This document shows, piece after piece, positions 1 to 10,327 of a stretch of DNA of 64,000 nucleotides. The notes beneath the pieces are model-generated. The model worked only from the letters and a program-made list of their open reading frames with translations, made no database searches and had not been told where the DNA came from. This stretch comes from Colwellia sp. (GTDB taxonomy: Bacteria > Pseudomonadota > Gammaproteobacteria > Enterobacterales > Alteromonadaceae). Location of the stretch: NCBI RefSeq assembly GCF_013214175.1, contig NZ_JABSPA010000002.1:744001-808000 (forward strand). Direction: 5' to 3'. Position numbers and translations under genes: made by a program. Numbering within the stretch: position 1 is the stretch's first letter; each line of letters begins with the position of its first letter.

Positions 1-287
1 GGCAACTAACCTTAGACGATGGCGTAACCCTAAATTTAGGGCGTGAAGAGCGAGTTGAGCGGATTCAACGCTTTATGGATGTTTATCCAATAATCAAAGC
101 ACAGCTCAAAGCAAAAATAATTGCGGAAAAACAGCAAAATCAGGCAGTTGATTACATCGATTTACGGTATGATACGGGATTGGCTGTTGGTTGGAAAACT
201 GTAGATAAAATAAGCCAGAATAAATTGCTAAAAAATAATGATAATAATCACCTAAAAGCAGTGCCTCAAATGAGCACAATCAGTTAA
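1..287 (+). CDS. ftsQ: FtsQ, C-terminal end (partial)
   Basis: This is the 3' end of a gene entering from the left edge, read in frame from base 3. The visible part begins QLTLDDGVTLNLGREE and continues into an RIQRF segment, which is typical of the end of the FtsQ beta domain; a variable polar tail of about 70 residues follows. FtsQ is the bitopic inner-membrane protein that links FtsA/FtsZ-side and FtsL/FtsB-side components of the divisome. The call rests on these residues and on the position 13 bases upstream of ftsA, the standard order in gammaproteobacterial division clusters. The membrane segment and POTRA domain lie outside the window. Confidence 0.85.
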   Translation, partial: QLTLDDGVTLNLGREERVERIQRFMDVYPIIKAQLKAKIIAEKQQNQAVDYIDLRYDTGLAVGWKTVDKISQNKLLKNNDNNHLKAVPQMSTIS

Positions 288-300
288 GAGTTTAAGTTAA

Positions 301-1536
301 ATGCCTAAAGCAGCAGAAAGAAAATTAGTGGTTGGCCTTGATATTGGTACTTCAAAAATATCTGTCGCCGTTGGAGAAGTTACCCCAGACAACCAGTTAA
401 GTATTATTGGTGTCGGTAATCAGCCAGCTCGCGGTATGGATAAAGGTGGAGTTAATGACTTGAATTTAGTTATTCAAGCCATTCAACGTGCCATTAATGA
501 AGCTGAATTAATGGCCGATTGCCAAATAAGCTCAATCTATTTAGGTATTTCTGGTAAACATATTAGTTGTCAAAATGAAAATGGCATGGTGCCAATTAAT
601 GACAACGAAGTTATTCAAGAAGATGTCGACAATGTTATTCACACTGCCCGTTCAGTGCCAATATCAGCGGAACGTCGTATGTTACATGTGCTGCCGCAAG
701 AATATAGTATTGATTGTCAAGATGGTATTAAAAGCCCTATTGGCATGTCAGGTGTTCGCATGGAGGCAAAAGTTCATATAGTAACTTGTGCCAATGATAT
801 GGCGAAAAACCTAGTTAAATGTGTTGAACGCTGTGATTTAACTGCCGACCAATTAATTTTTTCAGCGCTAGCGTCAAGTTATGCGGTGTTAACCGATGAT
901 GAAAAAGAATTAGGCGTTTGTGTCGTTGACATGGGTGCCGGTACTATGGATATTTCAGTGTTTACTGGCGGTACTTTACGACATACCGCGGTAATACCTG
1001 TGGCCGGAAATCAAGTAACCAGTGATATTTCTAAAATATTTAGAACACCATTAAGTCATGCTGAAGATATTAAAGTGCAATATGCTTGTGCGTTAAAGCA
1101 ATTAGTTAGCATGGAAGAAAGTATCGATGTGCCAAGTGTTGGTGGTCGTCCGGCACGCTCTATGTCACGTCATACCTTATCTGAAGTAGTAGAGCCAAGG
1201 TATCAAGAGTTATTTGAGCTAATTCAAGATGAAATTAGAGAATCAGGCTTAGCAGATCAAATTGCTGCGGGTTATGTACTAACCGGCGGCACGGCAAAAA
1301 TGGAAGGTGTACTTGAATTTGCCGAAGAAATATTTCAAATGCCAGTTCGTATTGCCAGTCCTTTGGCAGTACAAGGGCTAAAAGAATATGTTAATGACCC
1401 AAGTTATGCCACTGTTGTTGGTCTTTTGCATTATGGCATGCAAGCCGCCAGTGAAGCCGAAAGTTTAACTAAAAAACGCGAAAGTGTTGGTGATTTTTGG
1501 TCAAGAATTCATGCCTGGTTTAAAGGCGAATTCTAG
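301..1536 (+). CDS. ftsA: Cell division protein FtsA
   Basis: FtsA is an actin-like ATPase that tethers FtsZ filaments to the inner membrane and recruits later divisome proteins. The 411-residue product has the expected family length. It shows the phosphate-1 motif VVGLDIGTSK at residues 10-19, a DMGAGTMDIS phosphate-2 motif near the middle and a GYVLTGGTAKMEG adenosine motif in the C-terminal third. The last 19 residues form the basic amphipathic membrane-targeting helix (DFWSRIHAWFKGEF). It follows ftsQ by 13 bases and is probably co-transcribed with it. The ribosome-binding site is weak, which suggests translational coupling. Confidence 0.97.
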   Translation: MPKAAERKLVVGLDIGTSKISVAVGEVTPDNQLSIIGVGNQPARGMDKGGVNDLNLVIQAIQRAINEAELMADCQISSIYLGISGKHISCQNENGMVPINDNEVIQEDVDNVIHTARSVPISAERRMLHVLPQEYSIDCQDGIKSPIGMSGVRMEAKVHIVTCANDMAKNLVKCVERCDLTADQLIFSALASSYAVLTDDEKELGVCVVDMGAGTMDISVFTGGTLRHTAVIPVAGNQVTSDISKIFRTPLSHAEDIKVQYACALKQLVSMEESIDVPSVGGRPARSMSRHTLSEVVEPRYQELFELIQDEIRESGLADQIAAGYVLTGGTAKMEGVLEFAEEIFQMPVRIASPLAVQGLKEYVNDPSYATVVGLLHYGMQAASEAESLTKKRESVGDFWSRIHAWFKGEF

Positions 1537-1681
1537 AGGAAAGAGCTAAAAGCTAGATTAAAGAAATAGTGTGGTGAGCTGTTACAGGAAGTAACAGTAT
1601 TCTCGTGTTGTTGTTAAGCAGTAGTATTAGCAACAACAAATTAAGTATTTTAAGTAATTGTAAGTAAAACGGAGAGAGAGA

Positions 1682-2842
1682 ATGTTTGAATTAATGGAAG
1701 ACCATAACGAAGAAGCGATAATTAAAGTTATCGGCGTTGGCGGCGGTGGTGGTAATGCTGTTGAACACATGGTTTCACAAACGATTGAAGGTGTTGAATT
1801 TGTTACGGCAAATACTGACTCACAAGCGTTACGAAACTCTTCTGCAGATGTTACTTTACAGCTTGGCGCAAACGTCACTAAAGGCTTAGGCGCTGGTGCA
1901 AACCCTGAAATTGGTCGTTGTGCAGCTGAAGAAGATAGAGAAACTATTAAGCAAGCCCTACAAGGTGCTGATATGATCTTTATCGCAGCAGGTATGGGCG
2001 GTGGCACAGGTACTGGTGCGGCACCTGTAGTTGCTGAAATAGCGAAGGAAATGGGTATTTTAACTGTGGCAGTAGTCACTAAACCGTTCCCGTTTGAAGG
2101 TAAAAAACGCATGAACTATGCCGATCAAGGCATTGAGTTTTTATCTAAAAACGTTGACTCGCTCATTACTATCCCTAACGAAAAATTATTAAAAGTACTT
2201 GGCCCAGGCACAAGTTTATTAGATGCCTTTAAAGCCGCTAATAATGTTTTACTTGGCGCGGTACAAGGTATTGCTGAATTAATTACCCGTCCAGGTCTAA
2301 TTAATGTCGATTTCGCCGATGTACGCACGGTAATGTCTGAAATGGGCACTGCTATGATGGGCTCAGGTACGGCTTCTGGCGATGATAGAGCACAAGAAGC
2401 AGCTGATGCAGCTATTTCAAGTCCCCTGCTAGAAGATGTTGATTTAGCGGGTGCTCGCGGTATTCTAGTAAATATTACTGCCGGTATGGACATTAGCATC
2501 GATGAATTTGAAACCGTAGGTAATGCAGTAAAAGCTTTTGCTTCTGAAAACGCTACTGTTGTTGTTGGTGCTGTCATTGATATGGATATGACCGATGAAC
2601 TTCGCGTTACGGTTGTTGCCACCGGTATTGGCGCTGAAAGTAAACCTGATATTACTTTAGTGAACCCTATGCCAATAGCTGAGCCAAAAGTTGTTGGTGC
2701 AGATTATACAGCAGCGGCGGCACAGCCTAGTGCAGCAATTGAACCAGTAGCAATGACTGATAGCAATGCCCAAAAAATGGTTGCTACTGATCTTGATACC
2801 TATTTAGATATTCCGGCATTTTTGCGCAAACAAGCGGACTAA
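1682..2842 (+). CDS. ftsZ: Cell division protein FtsZ
   Basis: FtsZ is the tubulin-like GTPase that forms the cytokinetic ring. The 386-residue protein has the nucleotide-binding glycine loop GVGGGGGN at 18-25 and the tubulin signature GGGTGTG at 106-112. A variable Ala-rich linker follows, and the protein ends in the conserved tail [11 protein letters not shown], which in relatives binds FtsA, ZipA and ZapD. A purine-rich GGAGAGAGA tract lies immediately before the ATG. The 145-base gap after ftsA holds a perfect 7-bp inverted repeat (1579-1585 with 1591-1597, loop AGGAA) of unknown role. A zapD gene for a partner of this tail lies at 9510-10262. Confidence 0.98.
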   Translation: MFELMEDHNEEAIIKVIGVGGGGGNAVEHMVSQTIEGVEFVTANTDSQALRNSSADVTLQLGANVTKGLGAGANPEIGRCAAEEDRETIKQALQGADMIFIAAGMGGGTGTGAAPVVAEIAKEMGILTVAVVTKPFPFEGKKRMNYADQGIEFLSKNVDSLITIPNEKLLKVLGPGTSLLDAFKAANNVLLGAVQGIAELITRPGLINVDFADVRTVMSEMGTAMMGSGTASGDDRAQEAADAAISSPLLEDVDLAGARGILVNITAGMDISIDEFETVGNAVKAFASENATVVVGAVIDMDMTDELRVTVVATGIGAESKPDITLVNPMPIAEPKVVGADYTAAAAQPSAAIEPVAMTDSNAQKMVATDLDTYLDIPAFLRKQAD

Positions 2843-2910
2843 TCTTACTAGTTAGTTACGCTATATCTACTGATAGGCTATCAACTAAGTCCAGTAGTAA
2901 TAGGCTGCTA

Positions 2911-2939
2911 TTGATTTTAGCGCTTTTATTTGGTATATT
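2911..2939 (+). promoter_or_regulatory. Candidate sigma-70 promoter for lpxC
   Basis: A -35 box TTGATT (2911-2916) and a -10 box TATATT (2934-2939) are separated by exactly 17 bases in the 281-base gap between ftsZ and lpxC. Both hexamers are close to consensus and the position would give a leader of about 180 bases. Inferred from sequence only. Confidence 0.55.
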
Positions 2940-3123
2940 ATGCGCCCGTTAAATTGGCTTGGCTGTTTTAACTGTTCATTAAATATGGGAGTTGCTGGCA
3001 AGTACATTTAACGATGGGGAAATTCTGGTAGTAGATACCTTTATCTAGCTTAGCTGCTTGATGAAACATCTATGAAAGTAATTGCATTTATTACAGATGA
3101 AAAGCAAGGTAAGCGAGGCTGAT

Positions 3124-4041
3124 ATGATTAAGCAACGTACATTAAAAACAAGTGTTTCAACCGTAGGTGTTGGTTTACATAAAGGTGAAAAAGTTCAGGT
3201 TACTCTCCGTCCTGCGCTAGCAAACACCGGTATTGTTTTCCGTCGAATTGATCTCAACCCTGTGGTTGAAATTAAAGCGACACCCGAAGCTGTTGGTGAA
3301 ACTACGTTATGTACCTGTTTAGTTAATGAACAGCAAGTTAAGGTTTCAACTGTTGAGCACTTACTCTCAGCAGTTGCCGGCCTAGGCATCGATAACTTAA
3401 TTATTGAAGTTGATGCGGCTGAAATTCCTATTATGGATGGTAGTGCCTTACCTTTTGTTTATTTAATTCAGTCGGTCGGCATCGAGACCTTGAATGCACC
3501 GAAACGTTTTTTACGTATTAAAAAACCAATCCGTGTTGAAGAGGGTGATAAGTGGGCAGAGTTATTGCCTTATGAAGGTTTTAGAGTCAATTTTTCCATT
3601 GAATTCTCACACCCTGTTATTGAAAAAACCTGTCAAACGATGAGTATGGACTTTTCTAGTTGCTCATTTATTAAAGAAATTAGTAGAGCCAGAACCTTTG
3701 GCTTTATGAAAGACATTGAGTTTTTACGATCTCATAATCTAGCCTTAGGCGGCAGCTTAGAAAACGCCATAGTGCTAGATGAATACCGCATGCTAAATAA
3801 AAATGAATTACGTTATGATGATGAATTCGTCAAACATAAAATACTCGATGCTATTGGCGATTTGTATATGGGCAGTGCCAGTATTTTAGGTGAGTTTAAT
3901 GCCTTTAAGTCTGGTCATGGTTTAAATAACATCTTGCTAAGAAAGGTTTTTAAAGAAACTGAATCTTGGGAATGGGTAACCTATGAAGATGATAAGCCTT
4001 CGCCAATAGAATATCAGGAAATAAATGCCGCGGCATTTTAG
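3124..4041 (+). CDS. lpxC: UDP-3-O-acyl-N-acetylglucosamine deacetylase LpxC
   Basis: LpxC is the zinc hydrolase that catalyses the first committed step of lipid A synthesis in the cytoplasm. Starting at the ATG at 3124 ([10 protein letters not shown]) gives 305 residues, the same length as the E. coli enzyme; a GAGG ribosome-binding site lies 5 bases before it. The open frame also extends upstream to a TTG at 3082, but that extension has no family counterpart. Visible zinc-site residues are His79 in STVEHLLSA and the His/Asp pair in [12 protein letters not shown]. Its place after ftsZ is typical. A promoter candidate upstream suggests separate transcription. Confidence 0.96.
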   Translation: MIKQRTLKTSVSTVGVGLHKGEKVQVTLRPALANTGIVFRRIDLNPVVEIKATPEAVGETTLCTCLVNEQQVKVSTVEHLLSAVAGLGIDNLIIEVDAAEIPIMDGSALPFVYLIQSVGIETLNAPKRFLRIKKPIRVEEGDKWAELLPYEGFRVNFSIEFSHPVIEKTCQTMSMDFSSCSFIKEISRARTFGFMKDIEFLRSHNLALGGSLENAIVLDEYRMLNKNELRYDDEFVKHKILDAIGDLYMGSASILGEFNAFKSGHGLNNILLRKVFKETESWEWVTYEDDKPSPIEYQEINAAAF

Positions 4042-4077
4042 TCAGTGTTAAAATACTCTACCTGATGCTTTTATAGT

Positions 4078-4101
4078 GCGAACACTAAACACTGTGTTCG
4101 C
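4078..4101. terminator. Possible hairpin between convergent lpxC and dciA
   Basis: GCGAACAC (4078-4085) pairs perfectly with GTGTTCGC (4094-4101) around an 8-base loop, 37 bases after the lpxC stop. There is no clear T tract on either side, so a Rho-independent terminator is uncertain. Confidence 0.35.
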
Positions 4102-4189
4102 CTAAGTTAATTCTCCAGGCCAGGTAAAACCTTCTGTACAAATTCTCACCATAAACTGAGTTTGACCCTAAGTAAATCTGCACTCGAAT

Positions 4190-4696
4190 TTACCTCTTTC
4201 CAGCAACCCTAGCTAACTTTTCCAGCTTTTCTTTCAAGCCCTTAGGGGCATTTTTGGCGATATCTAAAAATTGCTCAGCGGTTTTTTTATTAACGACCGT
4301 GTTGCTATCAGCCGTTATTACCGGAGCAGATTGCATAAGCTCAGTACGTATCTTTTCAGTAATTTCATGGCGTTGCTGGCGAAAGCCTTGCGGATTAACT
4401 TTAATCTCTATTTTATGAAAGCTACCATCAGTATCGCTTGCCAAGGCGTTACATATATTATTGCGCTCAAACTGTAACCTTTGCCCCCAAACGGGTGACT
4501 TCACTTCTATGATAAGAGTATCTTTGCGGCAATTGGCAATATGCCAAGCATCTACTGGTAAATCAGGGCATATTTGCCGTACAATGTCTGCCAAGATTGT
4601 CAAAGAGTTGGTTTTTGACTGAATATGTGCCAAAGTGCCTGTCGTTGTTTGCAATAGCGCTGTCATATTAATAGGTTTTTTTGATTTTCTAGCCAT
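4190..4696 (-). CDS. dciA: DciA-type helicase-loading protein (DUF721)
   Basis: The 168-residue product matches the DUF721/DciA family. It has a short basic N-terminus (MARKSKKPIN), a KH-like fold region with the diagnostic stretch DTLIIEVKSPVWGQRLQFE in the middle, and a charged C-terminal tail. In bacteria that lack DnaC, DciA loads the replicative helicase DnaB. It lies convergent to lpxC and divergent from the M23 peptidase gene, an arrangement familiar in Alteromonadales and Vibrionales. Family assignment is secure; the helicase role is taken from family knowledge. Confidence 0.85.
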   Translation of the reverse strand: MARKSKKPINMTALLQTTTGTLAHIQSKTNSLTILADIVRQICPDLPVDAWHIANCRKDTLIIEVKSPVWGQRLQFERNNICNALASDTDGSFHKIEIKVNPQGFRQQRHEITEKIRTELMQSAPVITADSNTVVNKKTAEQFLDIAKNAPKGLKEKLEKLARVAGKR

Positions 4697-4754
4697 TGTA
4701 ACTACCTAAATTCAGTACCTAAGCATACTGAGTAAATTAACAAAATAGAGTTCT

Positions 4755-5651
4755 ATGAGTTTAACACTACTATACCGAGGAAAAAACGTCAGATTCTCAA
4801 TGCAACTGACTAAATTGCATTGGTTGTCAGCAGTGTGCGCGTTTGCCTTGCTTTCAGGATTGATTGTCCACCTCATTGCCAGTAACAAATGGCAACCCAA
4901 CAGTGAGCAATACCGCGTTGTATCACACGTTGCTTCGGCACCAAACTTGATCAAAGATCAAAAAATCACCGCCTTAACCATCAAGCTAGCCGAATTACAA
5001 AGTCAGGTCTTACGTTTAAATGCCCTTGGTGATCGCTTGGCGGATGATGCTAACATCCCGGCAAATGAATTTAATTTCAGCCAGCTGCCAGTAAGTGGTG
5101 GGCCTTCATCAGACACATTGCCAGTCAATAATAAAACGCTTGAGCAATTGTTTGTTGAAATAGAGCATTTTGAAAACAAGATAAATTACGAAGAAAAACA
5201 ATTACAAATGCTTGAATCTTTAACCTTTGGTCACCATATACAAAATAATGCATATTTGTCAGGGCGACCAATTACTAAAGGTTGGTTATCCTCGTATTAT
5301 GGCGTGCGCAAAGACCCTTTTAACGGTAAGCCAACCCTGCATAAAGGCGTAGATTTTGCCGGTAAAGAAAATACCGCTATTATTGCTACTGCAGGGGGAG
5401 TTGTTACCTGGGCAGGTAAACGTTATGGCTATGGACAGTTGATTGAAATCAATCATGGTGATGGCTTAGCTACTCGTTATGGTCATAACAAGAATGTACT
5501 GGTCAGTGTCGGTGAGGTTGTTAATAAAGGACAAGAAATTGCACGTATGGGCAGTACTGGTCGCTCTACAGGGCCACATGTCCACTATGAAATATTACGA
5601 AATAATAAACAAATTGACCCAATAAAATTTGTTTATCGCAAAGGGAAGTAG
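4755..5651 (+). CDS. M23 (LytM-type) murein endopeptidase, membrane-anchored
   Basis: The 298-residue protein has one N-terminal membrane segment (about 24-43), a coiled-coil-like periplasmic linker (about 65-155) and a C-terminal M23 domain. All zinc-site residues are visible: His196 and Asp200 in HKGVD and the His275-x-His277 pair in HVHYEI. It should cleave peptidoglycan cross-links in the periplasm, or activate amidases if inactive. The intact metal site argues for a real peptidase. A TAGAG ribosome-binding site precedes the ATG. It sits 101 bases before secA, where enterics carry secM, but it has nothing in common with SecM. Confidence 0.9.
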   Translation: MSLTLLYRGKNVRFSMQLTKLHWLSAVCAFALLSGLIVHLIASNKWQPNSEQYRVVSHVASAPNLIKDQKITALTIKLAELQSQVLRLNALGDRLADDANIPANEFNFSQLPVSGGPSSDTLPVNNKTLEQLFVEIEHFENKINYEEKQLQMLESLTFGHHIQNNAYLSGRPITKGWLSSYYGVRKDPFNGKPTLHKGVDFAGKENTAIIATAGGVVTWAGKRYGYGQLIEINHGDGLATRYGHNKNVLVSVGEVVNKGQEIARMGSTGRSTGPHVHYEILRNNKQIDPIKFVYRKGK

Positions 5652-5752
5652 CCGACTAATTCGTAAGTAATACGTTAAACGGTTATCATAATACATTCAC
5701 TCAAGGTGGCGGAACAAGTCACTGATAATTCTCAATAAATGGTTTAAATAAG

Positions 5753-8434
5753 ATGTTTGGAAATTTGTTAACAAAATTATTTGGTAGTCGAAATGATAGA
5801 TTACTAAAGCTGATGGGCAAAGAAGTAACTAAAATAAATGCACTTGAACCTGTTTTAGAAGTGTTAAGTGATGAAGAATTAAAAGCTAAAACCACTGAAT
5901 TTAAAGAGCGTGTATCTCAAGGAGAAACAGTAGAGCAATTGTTAGCGGAAGCTTTTGCTGTAGTAAGAGAAGCCAGTAAACGCGTATTTGGCATGCGTCA
6001 TTTCGATGTGCAAATGATTGGTGGTATGGTACTTAATGATGGCAAAATTGCTGAAATGCGTACCGGTGAAGGTAAAACATTAACGGCGACCTTACCGTCA
6101 TATCTAAATGCACTAACCGGCAACGGCGTGCATGTTATTACCGTCAATGATTACCTTGCTACTCGTGATGCTGATTGGAGTCGTCCTTTATTTGAATTTC
6201 TTGGCTTAACTGTCGGCTGTAATGTTGCAGGCATGACCACTGAGGGTAAGCAAGCCGCATATCAATCTGATATCACTTACGGTACCAATAACGAATTTGG
6301 TTTTGACTACCTACGTGACAATATGGTGTTCTCACCACAAGAACGTTCACAAAAGCCACTGCACTTTGCCATTATCGATGAAGTCGATTCAATATTAATT
6401 GATGAAGCTAGAACACCACTTATTATTTCTGGTCAGGCCGAAGATAGCTCAGCACTGTATAAAATTATTAATACTGTTGTGCCTACATTAGAGCAACAAG
6501 CAGAAGAAGATAAAGAAGGTGAAGAAAGCACCGGCGATTACACTATCGATGAAAAAGCTAAACAAGTTTATTTAACAGAACGTGGTCAAATTCATATCGA
6601 AGAGATCATGGTTGAAAAAGAGCTGTTAACTGAAGGTGATACATTGTTTTCAGCGGCGAATATAACGATATTACATCATGTTATGGCGGCGCTTCGTGCT
6701 CATAAGTTATTCTTAAAAGATGTCGACTATATTGTTAAAGATGATGAGATAGTTATTGTTGATGAACATACTGGCCGTACGATGGAAGGTCGTCGTTGGT
6801 CTGAAGGTCTTCATCAAGCAGTAGAAGCAAAAGAAGGCGTCAATATTCAAAATGAAAACCAGACCCTAGCTTCAATTACCTTTCAAAACTATTTCAGAAT
6901 TTATCAGAAACTGTCAGGTATGACAGGAACTGCCGATACTGAGGCATTCGAATTCAATCACATTTATGGTCTAGAGACTGTGATTATCCCTACCAATCAG
7001 CCAATGATTCGTAAAGATATGGCTGATTTGATTTACCTAACCAGAGATGAAAAGTTTGAAGCAATCTTAGCTGATATTCAAGATTGTGTTAAACGCGGCC
7101 AACCAGTACTTGTTGGTACTATTGCCATTGAAACCTCTGAGTTCTTATCTGATTTCTTGAAGAAAGAAAAAATTAAGCACAAGGTACTGAATGCTAAGTT
7201 CCATCAGCAAGAAGCTGAAATTGTCGCCGATGCAGGTAAAGAGGGTGCTGTTACTATTGCTACTAACATGGCTGGCCGTGGTACAGATATCGTTTTAGGT
7301 GGTAATTTAGATGCCATCATCGCTAAGTTAACTAATCCGAGTGAAGATGACATTGCTAAAGTTAAAGCGCAGTGGAAAATTGACCATGAGCGCGTTCTAG
7401 AGCTAGGTGGTTTACATATAGTTGCCACAGAACGTCATGAGTCTAGACGAATAGATAATCAACTGCGTGGTCGTTCAGGACGACAAGGTGATGAAGGTTC
7501 AACACGTTTTTACTTATCAATGGAAGATTCATTGATGCGCATATTTGCTTCAGAACGTATTTCTAATATGATGCGTAAATTAGGTATGGAGCATGGCGAA
7601 GCGATAGAACATCCTTGGGTGACCCGCAGTATTGAAAATGCGCAACGTAAAGTTGAAGGTCGTAACTTTGATATGCGTAAGCAATTACTAGAATATGATG
7701 ATGTTGCCAATGATCAACGTGGTGTTATTTATGAGCAACGTAATGAATTATTAGATAATGATGAGATTGGTGAAGTTGTAAATGCCATTCGCAGTGATGT
7801 TATTAATGGTGTTATTGAGCAGCATATCCCGCCACAGTCATTAGATGAAATGTGGGATATTCAGGGACTTGAAGAGCAACTAAAAGGTGAGTTTTCAACT
7901 GAGTTAACCATTGCAAAATGGCTTGAAGAAGATAATAAACTTCATGAAGAAAGCTTACGTGAAAAGATCGTTGCTGAGTTTGAGCAAGCCTATAAAGATA
8001 AAGAGCAAGCAGTTGGCGCAGATGTTTTACGTCAATTTGAAAAAGCGGTAATGCTACAGAGCTTAGATTCTCATTGGAAAGAGCATTTATCAGCCATGGA
8101 TCATCTTCGCCAGGGTATTGGGCTACGTGCCCACGCGCAAAAGAATCCGAAGCAAGAATTTAAGCGTGAGTCATTTCAGTTATTTACTGAAATGCTAGAC
8201 AACTTGAAATATGATGTTGTTGGCATTTTGTCTAAAGTACAAATTCGCGCTGAGTCAGATGTTGAAGCGGTTGAAGAGCAGCATAGAAGGGCTGAAGAAG
8301 TTCCAATGGACTTCCAACATCAATCTGCATCAAGCCCTGGTCAACAAGAACAGATGCCTCGTGTAGGTCGTAATGAACCTTGCCCATGTGGCTCAGGTAA
8401 GAAATACAAACAATGTCATGGCAAGTTAGCTTAA
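5753..8434 (+). CDS. secA: Preprotein translocase ATPase SecA
   Basis: SecA is the motor that drives unfolded preproteins through SecYEG. The 893-residue length is normal. The Walker A motif MRTGEGKT has its Lys at 108, the Walker B region reads [18 protein letters not shown], and helicase-like motifs such as MAGRGTDI and [11 protein letters not shown] are present. The C-terminus holds the zinc-binding, SecB-interacting tail with Cys877, Cys879, Cys888 and His889. No strong ribosome-binding site precedes the ATG, and no secM-like arrest peptide gene is visible upstream. A strong terminator follows. Confidence 0.98.
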   Translation: MFGNLLTKLFGSRNDRLLKLMGKEVTKINALEPVLEVLSDEELKAKTTEFKERVSQGETVEQLLAEAFAVVREASKRVFGMRHFDVQMIGGMVLNDGKIAEMRTGEGKTLTATLPSYLNALTGNGVHVITVNDYLATRDADWSRPLFEFLGLTVGCNVAGMTTEGKQAAYQSDITYGTNNEFGFDYLRDNMVFSPQERSQKPLHFAIIDEVDSILIDEARTPLIISGQAEDSSALYKIINTVVPTLEQQAEEDKEGEESTGDYTIDEKAKQVYLTERGQIHIEEIMVEKELLTEGDTLFSAANITILHHVMAALRAHKLFLKDVDYIVKDDEIVIVDEHTGRTMEGRRWSEGLHQAVEAKEGVNIQNENQTLASITFQNYFRIYQKLSGMTGTADTEAFEFNHIYGLETVIIPTNQPMIRKDMADLIYLTRDEKFEAILADIQDCVKRGQPVLVGTIAIETSEFLSDFLKKEKIKHKVLNAKFHQQEAEIVADAGKEGAVTIATNMAGRGTDIVLGGNLDAIIAKLTNPSEDDIAKVKAQWKIDHERVLELGGLHIVATERHESRRIDNQLRGRSGRQGDEGSTRFYLSMEDSLMRIFASERISNMMRKLGMEHGEAIEHPWVTRSIENAQRKVEGRNFDMRKQLLEYDDVANDQRGVIYEQRNELLDNDEIGEVVNAIRSDVINGVIEQHIPPQSLDEMWDIQGLEEQLKGEFSTELTIAKWLEEDNKLHEESLREKIVAEFEQAYKDKEQAVGADVLRQFEKAVMLQSLDSHWKEHLSAMDHLRQGIGLRAHAQKNPKQEFKRESFQLFTEMLDNLKYDVVGILSKVQIRAESDVEAVEEQHRRAEEVPMDFQHQSASSPGQQEQMPRVGRNEPCPCGSGKKYKQCHGKLA

Positions 8435-8456
8435 TTAACTAGCCTTAATATTAATC

Positions 8457-8487
8457 AATGCCAGTCACATGACTGGCATTTTTATTT
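8457..8487 (+). terminator. Rho-independent terminator after secA
   Basis: A 10-bp perfect stem (AATGCCAGTC with GACTGGCATT, loop ACAT) is followed by TTTTATTTT, 23 bases after the secA stop. Confidence 0.85.
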
Positions 8488-8533
8488 TAGCTTCTTCATC
8501 TTGAAGTAGAGTGGCTAACAACGGAAGAGAGTT

Positions 8534-8977
8534 ATGAATGAAGTAGTACATGTTGCCGTGGGTGTTATCACCCGAAGCTGTAAGGAAGAAGGAACTCAGT
8601 ATTTCTTAACTAAACGCTTAGCACAGGCTCATCAAGGTGGTAAATGGGAATTTCCTGGTGGTAAGGTGGAAAAAGACGAAACTGTCGCCCAAGCACTTGC
8701 TAGAGAGCTTCAAGAGGAAGTGGCAATTGATGTTTTATCCTGTCAGCCATTAATTAAGGTTGAGCATACCTATTTAGGTAAAAAGGGAAGTAAAGATGGC
8801 GGCGGAGCAGATAAAACCGTTTGTTTGGATGTGTTTGTCGTGGATAACTTTACTGGCGAGCCAAGTGCACAGGAAGGGCAAGGACAAGGCTGGTTTTCAC
8901 TTGCAGAGTTACAGTCACTTGAATTTCCAGCTGCTAATAAAGTAATTATTAGCGAGCTTACCTCTTCAAATAGTTAA
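8534..8977 (+). CDS. mutT: Nudix hydrolase, MutT (8-oxo-dGTP diphosphatase)
   Basis: The 147-residue protein carries the Nudix box at residues 43-65: Gly43, Glu49 and the R57-E-L-Q-E61-E62 core that binds magnesium. It differs from the consensus only at the late Gly, which is Ala64. MutT removes oxidised guanine nucleotides from the pool and prevents A-to-C transversions. Location after secA and before yacG-zapD-coaE is the classic gammaproteobacterial arrangement and supports MutT over other Nudix enzymes. A GGAAGAGAG ribosome-binding site precedes the ATG. The gene lies after the secA terminator, so it probably has its own promoter. Confidence 0.92.
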   Translation: MNEVVHVAVGVITRSCKEEGTQYFLTKRLAQAHQGGKWEFPGGKVEKDETVAQALARELQEEVAIDVLSCQPLIKVEHTYLGKKGSKDGGGADKTVCLDVFVVDNFTGEPSAQEGQGQGWFSLAELQSLEFPAANKVIISELTSSNS

Positions 8978-9000
8978 CAAGCTCCAGTTCAATTGTCGAT

Positions 9001-9237
9001 CTATTCAGGCTCGACAAAAAAATTATTGTTTTGTAAAAATTCATCTTCCATTGCATCGAGCATTTCTTCAGATATGGCTGAGTCAGCATGTATAGGTTGG
9101 CTAATTTTATTGCTTTCATCGGCCCACTCACCTAAATCAAGCAGCTTACATCGCTCACTACAGAAGGGTCTAAACTCACTACTTGCTTGCCATACAACAG
9201 CTTTTTGGCATTGAGGGCAAGGAACTTTTAAGGTCAT
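9001..9237 (-). CDS. yacG: DNA gyrase inhibitor YacG (zinc protein)
   Basis: This 78-residue protein has the four zinc ligands of the YacG family: Cys7, Cys10, Cys26 and Cys30, in the contexts VPCPQCQ and FCSERCK, followed by LLDLGEWAD. In E. coli YacG binds GyrB and inhibits gyrase. The C-terminal half is acidic, as is usual. It is the last gene of the minus-strand pil-coaE-zapD series but is separated from zapD by about 270 bases that contain a MITE-like repeat. It is convergent with mutT, only 23 bases apart. Confidence 0.92.
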   Translation of the reverse strand: MTLKVPCPQCQKAVVWQASSEFRPFCSERCKLLDLGEWADESNKISQPIHADSAISEEMLDAMEDEFLQNNNFFVEPE

Positions 9238-9344
9238 GGTGTAATATCATTTTAAAAACTATAAGTAATGTTAATTATACACTAAAGCTTAATAGATTGA
9301 ATCAACAGCACAGGACATAAAAAGTATTCGCTGTATCATTAGTG

Positions 9345-9503
9345 ATACCAGTTTCATTAAGTTTGTGATCTTGTTGTGCATAGGGAAAATATATCAGGGC
9401 AAGGCGTTCGATTGAGCAATAGCTGGCTATTGGGATTGAGAGCAACGCTGATATGTCGTATTTTAACCAGCACAAGTGAGCAATAATTTAATGAAATTGG
9501 TAT
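9345..9503. repeat. MITE-like repeat, copy A
   Basis: A 159-base element bounded by imperfect terminal inverted repeats: ATACCAGTTTCATTAA at 9345-9360 and TTAATGAAATTGGTAT at 9488-9503, differing at one base. It matches copy B at 10995-11152 along its whole length in the opposite orientation, with scattered substitutions. It contains no credible gene. It lies between yacG and zapD, ending 6 bases before the zapD stop codon. The size, terminal inverted repeats and intergenic position fit a non-autonomous mobile element or a palindromic repeat family. Confidence 0.8.
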
Positions 9504-9509
9504 GAGAAG

Positions 9510-10262
9510 TTAGCAGCGGGCTAGTTGAAATTCTGTCGCTTGATTGGCGTATCTACGGCCTGTGTGTTGGCAGGGCAGCATAAAACGAATGGAGTAGCGG
9601 AACTTATTGCCACTAATGGTTGGATAATATTCAGCATCTTGCGCTAACTTTATCCGCAATAACAAAAGTCCTTCACCATTATCTTGATAAAAGCCACTAT
9701 CAACTTCAATCGATTCAAATTCAGCGCGTTGGCGGATAAATTTCAGTATTAGGGCCAGAGCCGATGAAATATCACTCAATAACTTAAGCCATTGCTGAAC
9801 TTCTAGTGTTGTTTTTGTTTCATCTTGGTGCAGCCAAAAATGTAATTGGGGTAAATCAAAACTAGAACTGCCACCCTGAATGGCAAAACGTTGCCTTAAG
9901 CAAGTGAGTAGTTTATCTTCTTTTAATTGCCACCAAGTGGGGCGAGGACTTCTGAGGTGGCTAACTAACTTAACCGTTTCGGCTAAATTTTTTTCTAGAG
10001 CACTGGTGTCTACATCTGGAGCTTTTGACCAAATAACTAAATTTTGCTCAAGCTTCTCTAAATCTTTAATTAAATCCCCGCGGATGTCATTTCGCTCTAA
10101 AGTATCGACAATTGCAAACAATGCATTGAAGAATACTTGGTGGCTGGTTGCTATAGTGAGCTTGTTACTAATACATGAGTAGGCCTGAGCGAAGAGTTGC
10201 TCAAGTTTTAGGTAATTTCGAATCCGCTCATTGAGCGGGTGTTCATATAAGACGGTAGACAT
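9510..10262 (-). CDS. zapD: Cell division protein ZapD
   Basis: ZapD (formerly YacF) bundles FtsZ filaments by binding the FtsZ C-terminal tail. The 250-residue length and the N-terminal signature YEHPLNERIRNYLKLEQLF are characteristic. So are PRPTWWQLKEDK in the middle and the basic beta-sheet segment near the end that reads RYSIRFMLPCQ. It follows coaE, the standard pairing. Its partner tail [11 protein letters not shown] is present on the FtsZ encoded at 1682-2842. The 3' end is followed 6 bases later by MITE-like repeat copy A. Confidence 0.95.
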   Translation of the reverse strand: MSTVLYEHPLNERIRNYLKLEQLFAQAYSCISNKLTIATSHQVFFNALFAIVDTLERNDIRGDLIKDLEKLEQNLVIWSKAPDVDTSALEKNLAETVKLVSHLRSPRPTWWQLKEDKLLTCLRQRFAIQGGSSSFDLPQLHFWLHQDETKTTLEVQQWLKLLSDISSALALILKFIRQRAEFESIEVDSGFYQDNGEGLLLLRIKLAQDAEYYPTISGNKFRYSIRFMLPCQHTGRRYANQATEFQLARC

Positions 10263-10327
10263 ACAAAGTTTTGTAACCAGTTAACCTGAGATTGAAATTA
10301 AAGCACGAATTATTTCATTGTTGATTT

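Noticed and set aside
1627-2622. Long open frames on the minus strand opposite ftsZ
   Set aside because: They lie entirely within a clear ftsZ and have low-complexity Ser/Ala/Thr-rich products typical of antisense shadows.
5652-5752. A secM-like arrest peptide upstream of secA
   Set aside because: The 101-base gap is too short for a secM gene, and the preceding gene is an M23 peptidase without an arrest motif at its end.
9345-9503. MITE-like repeat considered as an insertion sequence
   Set aside because: At 159 bases it cannot encode a transposase and none is seen in the window, so only a non-autonomous element can be proposed.
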